Assembly: GCA_024663395.1 (NCBI GenBank)
Contig: JANFAH010000002.1
Location: 6,076,001 to 6,140,000, forward strand
Length of the DNA: 64,000 bases
Reading direction: 5' to 3'
From: Pisolithus tinctorius
Taxonomy: Eukaryota > Basidiomycota > Agaricomycetes > Boletales > Pisolithaceae
The notes beneath the pieces are model-generated. The model ran no database searches. It was not told where the DNA came from and was given only the letters and a program-made list of their open reading frames with translations. This document shows positions 12,001 through 21,739 of the stretch, in pieces (within the stretch, counting starts at the first letter, position 1; every line of letters starts with the position of its first letter). Both the position numbers and the translations under genes were made by a program.

Positions 12001-13424
12001 TGCATCGGAATTTTGGCTACTTTCTTTTTCCGAGCATTGAAGATTTGACAATGCTTGTCTCGGAATAATGCCGCATACCCAGCGACATCAAGTTTGCTAA
12101 CAGAAACGAGTGTAATTCCCATCTTGGGGGCATAGAGCACGTCCTTGAGTCGAATATGGGTCTGGGTAGTGCTGTTTGGGAGTGAAATTGCGAGATCGCC
12201 TTTCCCGATGGCATGGAAGGTGTGGTTGTCAGCAGCGGTGATAGGTTTGGGTATGATTGGCTTGTAGTCAAGGAATTTGCTGCGGTAGGAGGACATATGA
12301 CGTGAAGCGCCAGAGTCGAACAGGATTGTCTCTTCTGCGGAATTTAGGCTTTTGCCTGTGAGGAGAACATGGTCATAGTTGTTCGTATATGCATCTTCTT
12401 CGTCATTAACAATGTCCTGGGGGTTCAGAAGTTCTTCCTCCGCAATTTCCGTAAGCCAGTCATCGTCCTGCGGGTGCGCTAGCCAAACTCCATCAGGTTC
12501 CAAGTCAGCGCTGGTCTGCGCACTCGAGCTGGCTGATGCACTGGCCGCAGTGGCTGCTTTTCCGGTACCTTTCTCCTTCTTTTTCCCTTTCCCCTTGTTC
12601 TGGAACCACTTGGGCACTTGCCCAGCTTTTCTGCCACCCTCTTCCCAGCATTGGTCTTTCGTATGACCTTTCTTTCCACAGTTTTCACAAGTGGACTTCT
12701 TTCCATCCTTTGCTGAGTAAGCCACATCTTCAGAATTTCCGGAGTTTCCGGAGTTGCCTCTCTTCGTCCATGTTTGGTGCCTATCATATTCATCAGAAAT
12801 TACTTTGATTATGATGTCTGGAGATAGGTCCTTTTGCATGACTAGGGCCGAAGATGTCATAGCTGCGAGGTTGGAGTCGTAAGAAGTGGGAAGTGAACTG
12901 AGGATGATGGCTGCAAAGTCGTCGTCTGTGATTGACTGTCCAAGCGCAGCAAGTTGTTTGCGCAGTGCACGCATCTTGTCGAAGTGAGTGCAGACATTGC
13001 CTTTTTCCGAACAGCGGGATTCTTGGAGTTTTCTCTGAAGGTCGATTGCGACGACGCGAGAGCGGTTTTGGAAAAGATCGGTGAGGACACCCCACACACT
13101 CTTTGCAGTCTCTTCCTTCAGGACTTGAAGGAATAGAGATTCCAGGAGCGACACAGTGATCACTTGCTTGACATATCTGTCATCCTTAGCCCATTGCTGC
13201 AGTTTTTCTGGGTATTCACTGACAAGTTTTTGCTCCGTGGCTGTGGGCTTCCAGGAGGCATCTTTCCCTGCTGAAGGGTCCTCTGGTTTCGCATCCAAGC
13301 CAGTCAGGTGTCTGATCAGCCCTTTCGAGCTGACAGCCCATTCAACCCGAGCCTTGTAGTATAGCCAGTTGCTTCCATCCACATTTAGGGTTGGGACTTG
13401 TAAGGAATGATCGTCTTTTGCCAT
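9006..13424 (-). pseudogene. Copia Gag-PR-IN-RT-RNaseH polyprotein with three TGA codons
   Basis: One 1473-codon frame from ATG 13424 to TGA 9006-9008. Gag: retrotransposon Gag region about residues 60-215; zinc knuckle CENCGKKGHTKDQC at 246-259; protease LFDSGAS with the catalytic Asp at 370. Integrase: HIRLGH...CNSCEYAKAT zinc motif, DLWGPS and FTDDHTRY catalytic aspartates, EHNGVAEQLNRT glutamate. RT: LASHVDDRTVTG (HVDD in place of the usual YVDD). RNaseH: LDGGAISWASRKQ, STAEAEYVAA, KHINI. Interrupted at codons ending 11973, 9534 and 9156, each TGA; neighbouring family motifs (for example KRIYRYL and KHIDIRYHFIR) have Arg there, so CGA changed to TGA. No frameshift was found. Confidence 0.9.
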
Positions 13425-13470
13425 AGTGGGTATTGTTGCTGCATATCAACTCTTTCGGAATTAGAGCACG

Positions 13471-13488
13471 AGAGTGGGGCTCATAACC
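13471..13488 (-). other. Copia primer-binding site, half-tRNA type
   Basis: Immediately next to the 5' LTR the minus strand reads GGTTATGAGCCC. This is complementary to GGGCUCAUAACC, the anticodon stem-loop of eukaryotic initiator tRNA-Met, and not to a tRNA 3' CCA end. Drosophila copia and yeast Ty5 are known to prime from a cleaved half of initiator tRNA-Met in this way. Match of 12 contiguous bases; the upstream bases match poorly. Confidence 0.75.
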
Positions 13489-13779
13489 TAATGAAGGTAT
13501 GAGTTTCTCAGTGTACGAAGTAGTCACTTATTAGTACCTAATGAAGGTATGAGTTTCTACACTATGTCAGTACCAAGTAAACGAGCGGGAATCTAGCTAT
13601 ACTCACCTCAGTGTATGAAGTAGTCACTGAGGTGGAAAAGAATGGTGCGGAAAATTTATAGTACCGTAATTAGTAAGCGCATTGACATTGGAATTTAATT
13701 CCGAGGGTCAGGGAACAATTCCGAGCCCTCTGGGCAAAACTCCGAGATGCTACTGTAACTCCGGATTGCATTCTCGACA
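13489..13779 (-). repeat. Copia 5' LTR (291 bp)
   Basis: Begins TGTCGAGAATG at 13779 and ends ...CTTCATTA at 13489, directly abutting the primer-binding site. Same internal direct repeat as the 3' LTR. The target duplication CAGTC follows at 13780-13784. Confidence 0.92.
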
Positions 13780-13784
13780 CAGTC

Positions 13785-14518
13785 CCCCACAGACACCCAC
13801 ACATAGCTTGCTGAGCTTGGTAGTTATTGCTGGTAGTCTGTACAGTTGGTATTTTCACTTGTTACTTGCTACCAGGTAGTGCTAGGTGGTAGTGAGTTCA
13901 TAGTGATTTACTAGTAGAACTTCTTTAGCCTGTACCTCACCCACTTTTGTGAATTGTGGTGAAGCAAGCACACCACTGTGATCATCCTGTCAGGGGCCAT
14001 AACTTTACTTATGATGTCATCACAATCTAATGACATAATATGTTGAAAGACTTGTGATTTTCCAAGTATTTTGCATTTCTCTCATGGATTTTTGCACTTC
14101 ATGATAAGGTAAGCAGAGTTTCATGGTCTCATGATCAGGCACTACAACTTTCATTGTGACATCACCATTCTGTGACTACTTCCTGTGGTTCTACATTTTT
14201 CACTACCAAAAATGTAGTGGTTGGTTGGGTAGTGTCTGCATTTTTGATTACCTGATTGGTGTTGTGCTATATAGTGTCTGCATTTTTGACTACCAAAAAA
14301 GTGTAGTGTAGTTTAATGTTTGTTGTGCAGTGTTCACATTTTTGACTACCAACATTGTAGTGATGATTAAGAAATTATGTAGTGTGGCATGGCCACTAAG
14401 CATTGAAAAATTTTCCAAGTCCACCAAATGCACAAAAATGTGCAATTATGGATACCAATACTCACCTTTCATGCAACAGTACAAAGCCAACCAAAACCAA
14501 ACAACTTTGTTTTCCTGT
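13785..14518. repeat. AT-rich repetitive stretch with a recurring CATTTTTGACTACCAA motif
   Basis: No gene seen. The motif TTTTTGAYTACC followed by AA...GTAGTG recurs at about 14195, 14245, 14285 and 14335. The same motif continues on the other side of the solo LTR (15268 on), so this is one repetitive tract split by that insertion. Confidence 0.6.
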
Positions 14519-14523
14519 TATAG

Positions 14524-15262
14524 TGTCATGACTGTGCATTCATTATAAGTCCTTACTCACTCTGTGCCCTCTTCTGCCAGTCATTCATTCACTCTGCACC
14601 AACTCTGCCCAACCTCTGTTGGTTGCGAACCATCTCTGCTCCAACTGCTGTTGGACTTGTGTTGCTCTCCTGCCAGACCAGGTGGACCATTCTCTGAGGA
14701 GTCATGTGACCACCCTTTGGGCTTCTTCCTGACAGCACACAGTCAGGTACTCAGCAGTGCACACACTGCATGGTCCAGTGCCTGGACTGTTTCCTTTTCT
14801 GGATGTTCTATGTTACCCATTCATATGTCCTCTGTCTACCCTTCATTTGTCATCTAGGAAGTTTTACTTGAAAATTTCTGGTTCTCCATATGTCAGTTCT
14901 GATTTTGCTTACTGTGTCTCTGTGGTAGTATAAAAGCATGTATTATACTCTGCTGTTCCTCAGTATGAATATCAACTTAGTTCCTACTCCTTCTGCCTCC
15001 ATCTTCTGCTTGTCAGAGTTACCTCTGACTCTCTCTCTGTCTGTACTCTCCCTCTGAAATATGAGGGCTGAGATCGTGCAAGGGGGTAGCACATGAGCTA
15101 AACCTGCTGCCCTCACTCCACTCCACCTTTGCTTTGGTGGACTTTGTTCCTGCCACCACTCTGCCAGTCAGAGTTCTGTTCTTTCATGTTGGACTTGCTT
15201 CCAAACCACTCTCCAGACCTTGTTTAGTGTTGGAGTTGGTCAGAGTAGGCCCAGACTTGACA
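14524..15262 (+). repeat. Solo LTR of the GypE family (739 bp)
   Basis: TGTCATGACTGTG...AGACTTGACA with a perfect 5-bp target duplication TATAG at 14519-14523 and 15263-15267. A TATA box (TATAAAAGC) lies near 14932. It matches, in reverse, the LTR at 63287-63777 and the fragment 32596-32844. Solo state implies recombination between the two LTRs of a former full element. Confidence 0.88.
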
Positions 15263-15267
15263 TATAG

Positions 15268-15776
15268 GGTGACTTTGTCTACTACCTTCCTGTTTGATTA
15301 CCACGAATTGGTAGTATTGTGGAGCCCAAGAGTATGCTTTTTTGATTATTAAAGAAGTGTAGTTGATTAGGGTTGTTGGCTAATGGGCTAGTAGACTACT
15401 ACTAATTTGATTCTCACAAGTTAGTAGTTGTATGGAATAGCCCTAGAGTGCACTTTTTTGATTACCAAGAAAGTGTAATTGATTAGGGTTGTTGGTCAAT
15501 GGGCTAGTAAATACTACTAATCTGATTACCACAAGTCAGTAGCAGTACAGGATAGCTCTAGAGTCAGCATTTTTGATTACCAACAAAGTGTAATTGATTA
15601 GGGTCATTGGCTAATGGGCTAGTAGACTACTACTAATTTCATCACCACAAGTTGGTAGTAGTATGGGATAGCCCTATAGTGCATGTTTTGTAGTGTAGTG
15701 ATCACTGAAAAAGTGTACTACTACTAGTAGTCTAGTAGATGATTACAACTTGTGAATGAATAACTTATAGTCCAAA
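15268..15776. repeat. Minisatellite, about 120-125-bp unit, roughly 3.5 copies
   Basis: Units contain GATTACCACAAGTTGGTAG, then GATAGCCCTAGAGTGCA, then TTTTTGATTACCAA..AAGTGTAATTGATTAGGGT, then GGCTAATGGGCTAGTAGAC. Copies start near 15296, 15408, 15524 and 15640 and diverge by scattered substitutions. No coding potential. Confidence 0.8.
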
Positions 15777-15779
15777 TCA

Positions 15780-16202
15780 GAAGCAGTGAAGACAAAGATG
15801 AGAGTAGGTAAAGCCAATGAAAGGACATGAGGTCTCTGCAAGAGAAAGAGACTTTAGGCATGAAGTCCTAGCATAGAATGAGATGTTAGATTTTGCAAGT
15901 TCATGGATAGCTCTGGTCAAGGCAAGGACTGGGTCTTCAGGGTCATCCCCATCACCATTGCCCTGACCATCAGGCCTGTCATCAGGATTATTGTCTGGAG
16001 GCTCATTGTTGGGGTCTCCACCATGACCAGGTCTTTGTGGGGTAATGAAAATATATCTCTGGTGGTCAGTGTGACCAGACTGAGATGTGCTGTGAGTCAA
16101 AGTGTCAAAGTCACACAACACCCCTGACTTCCTCTTAGGGTGGAGTAGGAGCAGGTTGGGCTGTGGAGTACAGTGGTCAAAGTCCAAAGTGAATCCAACC
16201 AC
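15780..16202 (-). pseudogene. GypF Gag N-terminal fragment
   Basis: Minus-strand frame with an acidic Gly/Asp/Pro-rich stretch (GDPNNEPPDNNPDDRPDGQGNGDGDDPEDP) like that in the N-terminal part of GypA and GypB Gag. It lies just downstream (minus orientation) of a GypF LTR. The remainder of GypF is missing; the frame ends in the minisatellite. Confidence 0.55.
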
Positions 16203-16206
16203 TGGG

Positions 16207-16677
16207 GGGTGAGATATTCAACAAACAGTGAGCAGAGGGGTATGGAGGAAAGTTTTGGAGGCAGAGTTTGGAGTCAGAGGTTGGAGGTCAGATGAGAGGG
16301 CATTGGGTCAGCTAGTGTGCTGCCCCCTTGCATGAGCTCAGCCCTTGTATTTCAGAGGCAGAGTGGACTCAGAGGGAGTTGGAAGTGGGGACTTTATTGT
16401 CAATATTCATACTGATTACATTGGAGTACTATGTGGCCTTATATATGATGTAGGTCAAGGGTGGGGCAGTGTAGAATGCAAGCCAATAAACATATAACAG
16501 GTTAGCAGTAACTCTGACACAAGGGATAGAGGATAGGGATGATGGGGACCTTAACTGAGACAAGGGAACTACTACAACAAGGGAGAGAGGGTAAATACTG
16601 AAGGAGCAGAAGAATGGAGAAAAACTGACACTAGGACAGAACCCTATCTGGGATGCAGGGCTGCAAGTCTGACATCC
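16207..16677 (-). repeat. GypF 5' LTR, proximal part, interrupted by GypA
   Basis: Related to the GypE LTR in its U5 part (CTTGCATGAGCTCAGCCC) and with a TATATA-containing promoter segment near 16440. It stops at the GypA insertion; CATCC at 16673-16677 is the GypA target duplication. The distal part of the same LTR is at 33056-33306 inside the inverted block, where the duplicate reads GGATG. The inner boundary near 16207 is approximate. Confidence 0.6.
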
Positions 16678-17199
16678 TGTCAAGTTTGGGTTGCCTGGGT
16701 TGAGACTGGACTGGAGACAAAAGCAGGCACAAGGCCAAGGAGTTGGGATCAGGAGGGGAGAAGAAGGTACAGATGGGTGGACTGATTGGACTTAGTGACT
16801 GGTGACACAGCACTATTCCTTGCATGGGTCACAGTCCAAGTCTGAGGCCAAGATGGGATTATCAGAGTAACTTAGTTGATTTCAGACTGAAGAGTACAGG
16901 CTGAGTATCTATGAGTTTATATACTAGAGACAACTATAGTATGGAGACTGTTAATGCCAGTCTCACAAAGATTGCTAAGATGATTGGTAAGATAAGTATT
17001 AGTAACATATGACAAAGATGACAGAGACTGGGACAAGGTGAACTGGGGACAAGACCAGGCAGAATTCAACCAAAGTGACATGCACTGCAAAGCAGTGTGT
17101 GCCATGCTAGACCATCTGGGGATAAGGGTTGGTGAGGCCAAGGCCAGACTGAGTGAACATGAGGCTGAGTCCAGCAGGGGTCGAGACATGACTATGACA
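16678..17199 (-). repeat. GypA 3' LTR (522 bp)
   Basis: Minus orientation: TGTCATAGTCATG at 17199 to ...AACTTGACA at 16678. The sequence on the element side, GACCCCTAAGAGGGGGATAC, is the polypurine tract (17200-17219). Same family as 33307-33829 and the solo copy 62462-62986. Confidence 0.92.
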
Positions 17200-17319
17200 G
17201 TATCCCCCTCTTAGGGGTCAAACCCATGAGACCCCTGTGAGAGTGGTAGGCTGAGTTTGAAAAACTGGTACTTGGGGCTTGCTAAGCCTTTTGCATCTTT
17301 CTCTCACATCTTATCCATC

Positions 17320-18241
17320 ATGTCTGACTCAAGACCAACCACTGCAGCTGATAACAACAATGAAGGCCAAGTCATTGTTGACTGGGCCCAAGTCCCCAAT
17401 GTGAGAGGGCAGAGAGGGAGAGAGCTGAGGCTGAGAAGGCAGCATGGGAGGCTGAGGAGGAGAGTGTGCAAGGAGGAAGAGAGATGGGAGGCCAAGCATA
17501 AATGTAAGGCTGAGGCCAGGAAAGGCAGTGAGGCTGTGGCCAGTGGTAGTGAGGCCAGCAAAGTAAAAAAGGTGGTTATGGACCCTGGGTGAGTATCTTA
17601 ATGACCTTGCATGTGTTTCACTTAACCTCCCCTTCAGATGTACTCACTGCTCCCAGGCTAATGTTGTCTGCAAGTTCCTCATAGACAGCAATAAGAAACA
17701 GGTTGCCTGCATCTGGTGCAACCTATTGAAGGGCAAATGCTGGTGGCCTGGGGATGGAAAGGATGCTGAGGGGAAGGTCGACAAGGGAAAAAATCAGAAG
17801 GTCAATGATGAGGGCATTGAGGCTGGGCCCAGTAAGCAGAAGCAGGCAAAGACAAGTGTGAGGCCAGTCGAGGTCTTGGACCTTGATGAACCTGAGCCTG
17901 GTGGAAGTAGGTCACAGGAGACTGATGCTGAGCACTACTCAGGCTTAGAGGAAAAGCTTGAGTACTTGATTGATGCAGTGGGGCTGATTGCCAACAACTT
18001 GGCCAGCCTGTTCAAGCTTCACAAGACTGCAGTTGAAAACTCAGGCTGCATTGCTGACATGCTCAAGTCCCTACTTGATGAGTCTTATGGCTTCAGGATG
18101 GCAGTGCCCCCCTCAGACTTGGGCTTATCTGAGCTTGATTCTGATGAGCTGCATGAGGAGGCTGACTGGCTGAAAGCTCATGGCAAGGATGAGGAGGAGG
18201 AGTCTGGAGGGGAGGATGAAACCATGGCTGAGGCCAAGTAG
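17320..18241 (+). CDS. Zn2Cys6-type cluster protein carried antisense inside GypA (290 aa)
   Basis: Two exons, 17320-17588 and 17638-18241, with a 49-nt GTGAGT...CAG intron in phase 2. Cysteines at residues 91, 94, 101, 114, 117 and 124 give C-x2-C-x6-C-x12-C-x2-C-x6-C, the spacing of the fungal GAL4-type binuclear zinc cluster. The N-terminus is Arg/Lys/Glu-rich, probably coiled coil; the C-terminal half has a helical LEEKLEYLIDAVGLIANNLASL segment and an acidic tail. It reads opposite to GypA pol and starts 120 bp inside the 3' LTR, so transcription may start in or near that LTR. The frame is fully open although the pol next to it is full of stops. A homologue with the intron at the same place lies in GypB (36262-37283). 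DNA binding is inferred from the motif only. Confidence 0.85.
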
Positions 18242-18439
18242 TTCTGTAGCATAGGGTCTTGTAGTTTTTTCCTCTGCAAATGTCATGTGCAGTGTCTGGT
18301 GTCCAGTCTCGGTCTCAGGTAGTAAAGTAAGTAAATCAAGGGAAGAGAGTAAAAAGGAAAACAGGGTAAGCATAAGATCAAGGAACTAGATACCAATAGG
18401 AAAACCAAAGAAAGAACTGAGGCCAGTTGAAGCCAGTAC

Positions 18440-21400
18440 TCATTGGTATGGGCTGGGTTTACTGGGGTAGTGGGAGTGGAACTCTTGCATGAGTTCAGAA
18501 GCATTGTCTAGCTCTGTAGCTAGTACCCAAGTAGTTTCTTCATCGGTCCCTTTGTAGCCAGTCCACCAGACTAAGTACTGTAACCAACACTGGCAATGCT
18601 GATCAACCTTGGAGTCCAGGATTTCTGCTACCTTGAACTCTAGTTCACCATTGACTTTGACTGGTGGAGGTGGTGGTTGAGTCTGGTTTGGGATGGTATT
18701 AGGGATGGCTGGCTCAAGTTGGGAAATGTGGAAGACTAGATGTACTGCACACATTGAGTCCAGCAGGCACAGTGTGAATGAGTGGGTACTGGCCTGAGCT
18801 ATGAGCAGATACAGTCCAAGGTTCTTCTCCAAGAGCTTCTTAGAAGGCTGAGTTGACTGGAAGTATTTGGCTTTGACATATACTTGGTCACCAACCTTGA
18901 AGTCCAGAGCTGGCATGTGTTTAACATTGGCTGGTCCTTGATAGTGCTGTTGTGTGAGGGTCATTTCCCCATATAGGAACTGGTGCAGTGAGTCTAGGTC
19001 TACTGCATAATCCTGAGCCTGAGTGGAGGTAAGATCATGCTCCAGGTACACTGAGATACTAGGATGGTATCCCTTATTAGCAAAGAAAGGAGAGACACCA
19101 GTAGTGGTGCTAGGGGCATTGTTGTATGCAAACTTGGCCAAAGGTAAGAGGTTGGCCTAGTTGTCCTGTTGGTAGTTGCAGTACACTGGGAGGTATTGTT
19201 CCAGGGTTTGGTTAGCCCATTTGGCCTGACCATTGCCTTTGGGGTGGTAGCCTGAAGTGAAATGCAGATGCATGTCCAAGGCCTTACTGAGTGACCAGAA
19301 GAAGTGGGAGACAAACTCTGACCCTCAGTCTGAGGTTACATGGGCCAGCACTCCATGCTTAGAGAAGACATGGAGTAAGAAGAGTTTGGCAAGTTCTGGG
19401 GCCATGATAGTGTTGTGGGTTGGGATGAATATGGCCTGCTTGGAAAGCCAGTCAACTACTACAAGGATGGCTGTGAAGCCGGATGAGGCCAGGAGCTGCT
19501 TGATGAAGTCCATGGCTTCTCCAGCACCAGGAGTTGCTTGAGAAGGCCATAAGGCCAGTGGTGGGGAACCTTAGCCTGAGCACAGGCTGTGCAAGACTGG
19601 ACATAGTCTTTGACAGATGTCCTGAGGCTGGGCCAGGTGTATTCACACCAGATGAGCTCTAGGGTGCAGTTCTGGCTGAAGTGGCTGGACAGGGGGTGGT
19701 CATGCTTAAGGTGCAAGACCCTAAGGTGAAGGTTGTTTGAGTCTGGCACAAAGATCCTTCCATCAAGCCAAAGGAAACTGGTGTCATCTACTGACCACTG
19801 GGGATCAGACATGTCAGACAGGTGGACTTGTGAGACTGGGTCATCTGGCAGTGTGGTCAGGATATCATTGTGTAGTTTCTTGACATCCATTAAGGCAACT
19901 GCTTGTAAGACCAGGTACTTGAGGTAAGTGGCATGAAGGGAGACCACTAGTTGCTCCTGGGTGAAGACCAGTCTCAGGTTTTGTGGGTTCACTTGGGCAT
20001 AGCCACTATCCCCCTCCTTGGGATAGACATCCCATCATCTAGTTAGGGCATTGGGCTTGGCCCTGAGCATACTGGGCCTGAACCTGATAATCATATTGAA
20101 CTGTGAAAGGAATTCAGACCAGTGAGCTTGGTGGCAAGTGAGTACCTTAGAGGTAGAAAAGTACTCTAGGTTCTTATGGTTGGTGACAATGTCAACTGGT
20201 GAGGCCAAGCCCTCAAGGTAATGGTGCCAGGTCTGGAATGCTTCAAATATTGCAAGCAATTCCTTATCATGAGTATTGTAGTTCAACTCTGGTGCAGTCA
20301 GAGTTCAGGAGTAGAATGTGACCAGATGAATCTGGCCATTGCTGCAGATGATAGATAGAATACTGGTGATGGTATAGTCCAAAGCATCAGTCTTGATGGT
20401 GATGGGGACCCTGGGGATGAAGTGAGTTAAGACTGGTGTGGTGGTGAAGGCAGCCTTGAGGTTATTGAATGACTGGTGGCACTTCTCAGAGAAGGTCCAA
20501 GGAGCCCCCTTGTGGGTAAGCCAAGTCAGTGGTATGACGATGTCTGAATAATTAAAGATAAACTGGCAATAGAAGTTAGCAAAGCTGAGGAAAGATTGAA
20601 TGTCTTTGACCTTGCAAGGCTCAGGCCAATTGCAGATGGTCTGGAATTTTTCCTTGGACATCATGAGGCCAGCAGGGGAGAGGTGGAAACCGAGGTATTC
20701 GACTGAGTCTGAGTGAAACTCACATTTCTCTGGCTTTGCATAAAGGCCATGAAACCAAAGCTGGCAGAGTACCTCTTGGACATGCTGCTTATGGGACTCC
20801 CTATCTCTGGAGTAGATTAGAATGTCATCTAGGTAGATGACTATGCAGACATCCAACATGTCCATGAAGATGGTATTCACAAAGCATTGGAAGGTGGCCA
20901 GGGCATTGGTGAGGCTGAAAGGCATTACTAACCACTCATAAGAACCATACCAAGTCTGAAATGCAGTCTTCCATTCATTGCCCAGGGCAATCTGGACAAG
21001 ATGGTAGGCATGCTGAAGATCAATCTTGGTATAGATTTTGGCTCAGCTTGGTGAGTCCAAGAGGTTGGAGATGAGTGGTAGCAGGTATCAGTCTTTCTTA
21101 GTGATTTTGTTGAGGCCATGGAAGTCTACACAGAGCCAGAGGGAGCCATCCTTCTTTTTGACGAAGAGGACCAGTGCAGCGTAAGGGGAAGAGGTCAGAC
21201 AAATGAAACTGGTGGTGAGGTTTTCATCAATGAAAGTCCAGAGAGCTTGGAGCTCGACCAGGGATAGCGAATAGATGGTGCCAAGAGGCATGGTAGTTCC
21301 TTCTTCAAGCTCTATCTTCAGGTTGTACTCCCAGTGTGGTGGGAGTGCCAAGGCCTTGGCCTTGCTGAATACATAAGCAAAGTCATGGTACTCTTCTGGT

Positions 21401-21728
21401 ACATTGAGTAAGGCTGGAAGAGGGGAAGCCAAGGCTGATCAGGCTTGAGCTGAGTCTGAGGGGTGGAGCTGAAGTTGGAATTGGGCAGACCCTTCAAGTT
21501 TGCAGGCATGCACAAAGGTGGCTGCATTGATTAGGGAAACAAGAGGGGCCTTCAGGGGGGTGTGAGCCAGGGAGTCAGAGACCAGTACAGATGGCACAAG
21601 GCTGGGTTGGTCACTAGGACTGGGATCAGGAAGGCTGGTGGGAACTGGGCTTACAGGGGGTGTTGACAGGGTTGGCATTCATTGTGCAGGAGTCCAGAAA
21701 GTTAGACTACCCAATACCCAATCAATCA
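18440..21728 (-). pseudogene. GypA pol: RT, RNaseH, integrase, chromodomain (degraded)
   Basis: From right to left: linker after protease (LLIDWVLGSLTFWTP, cut at 21728 by the LINE); RT start at 21432 (LFVKKKDGSLWLCVDFHGLN), RT core with IYLDDILIYS near 20830; RNaseH TDALDY through NYNTHDKELLAIFEAF; integrase with the HHCC-type segment near 19650, MDFIKQLLAS and HVTSD near 19330-19510; then FAYNNAPSTTTGVSPF and a C-terminal chromodomain-like segment (EFKVAEILDSKVDQH...YLVWWTGYKGTDEETTWV) ending at 18440. Stops or frame changes occur near 19140, 19325, 20000, 20290, 20926 and 21087, so it is not functional. Confidence 0.88.
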
Positions 21729-21739
21729 ACAGATTGTAG

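Larger units (their letters stand above)
8707..13779 (-). mobile_element. Ty1/Copia LTR retrotransposon, nearly complete
   Basis: Two LTRs (8707-8998 and 13489-13779) bound a 5.07-kb element flanked by a perfect 5-bp target duplication CAGTC (8702-8706 and 13780-13784). In minus orientation the order is 5' LTR, primer-binding site, one Gag-PR-IN-RT-RH frame, a GAGGGGGAG polypurine tract, 3' LTR. The IN-before-RT order defines Copia. LTRs differ at a modest number of sites (for example CGAAGG against TGAAGG, and several C/T and A/G changes), so insertion is not very recent. The polyprotein has only three nonsense codons, so loss of function is slight in sequence terms. Confidence 0.95.
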
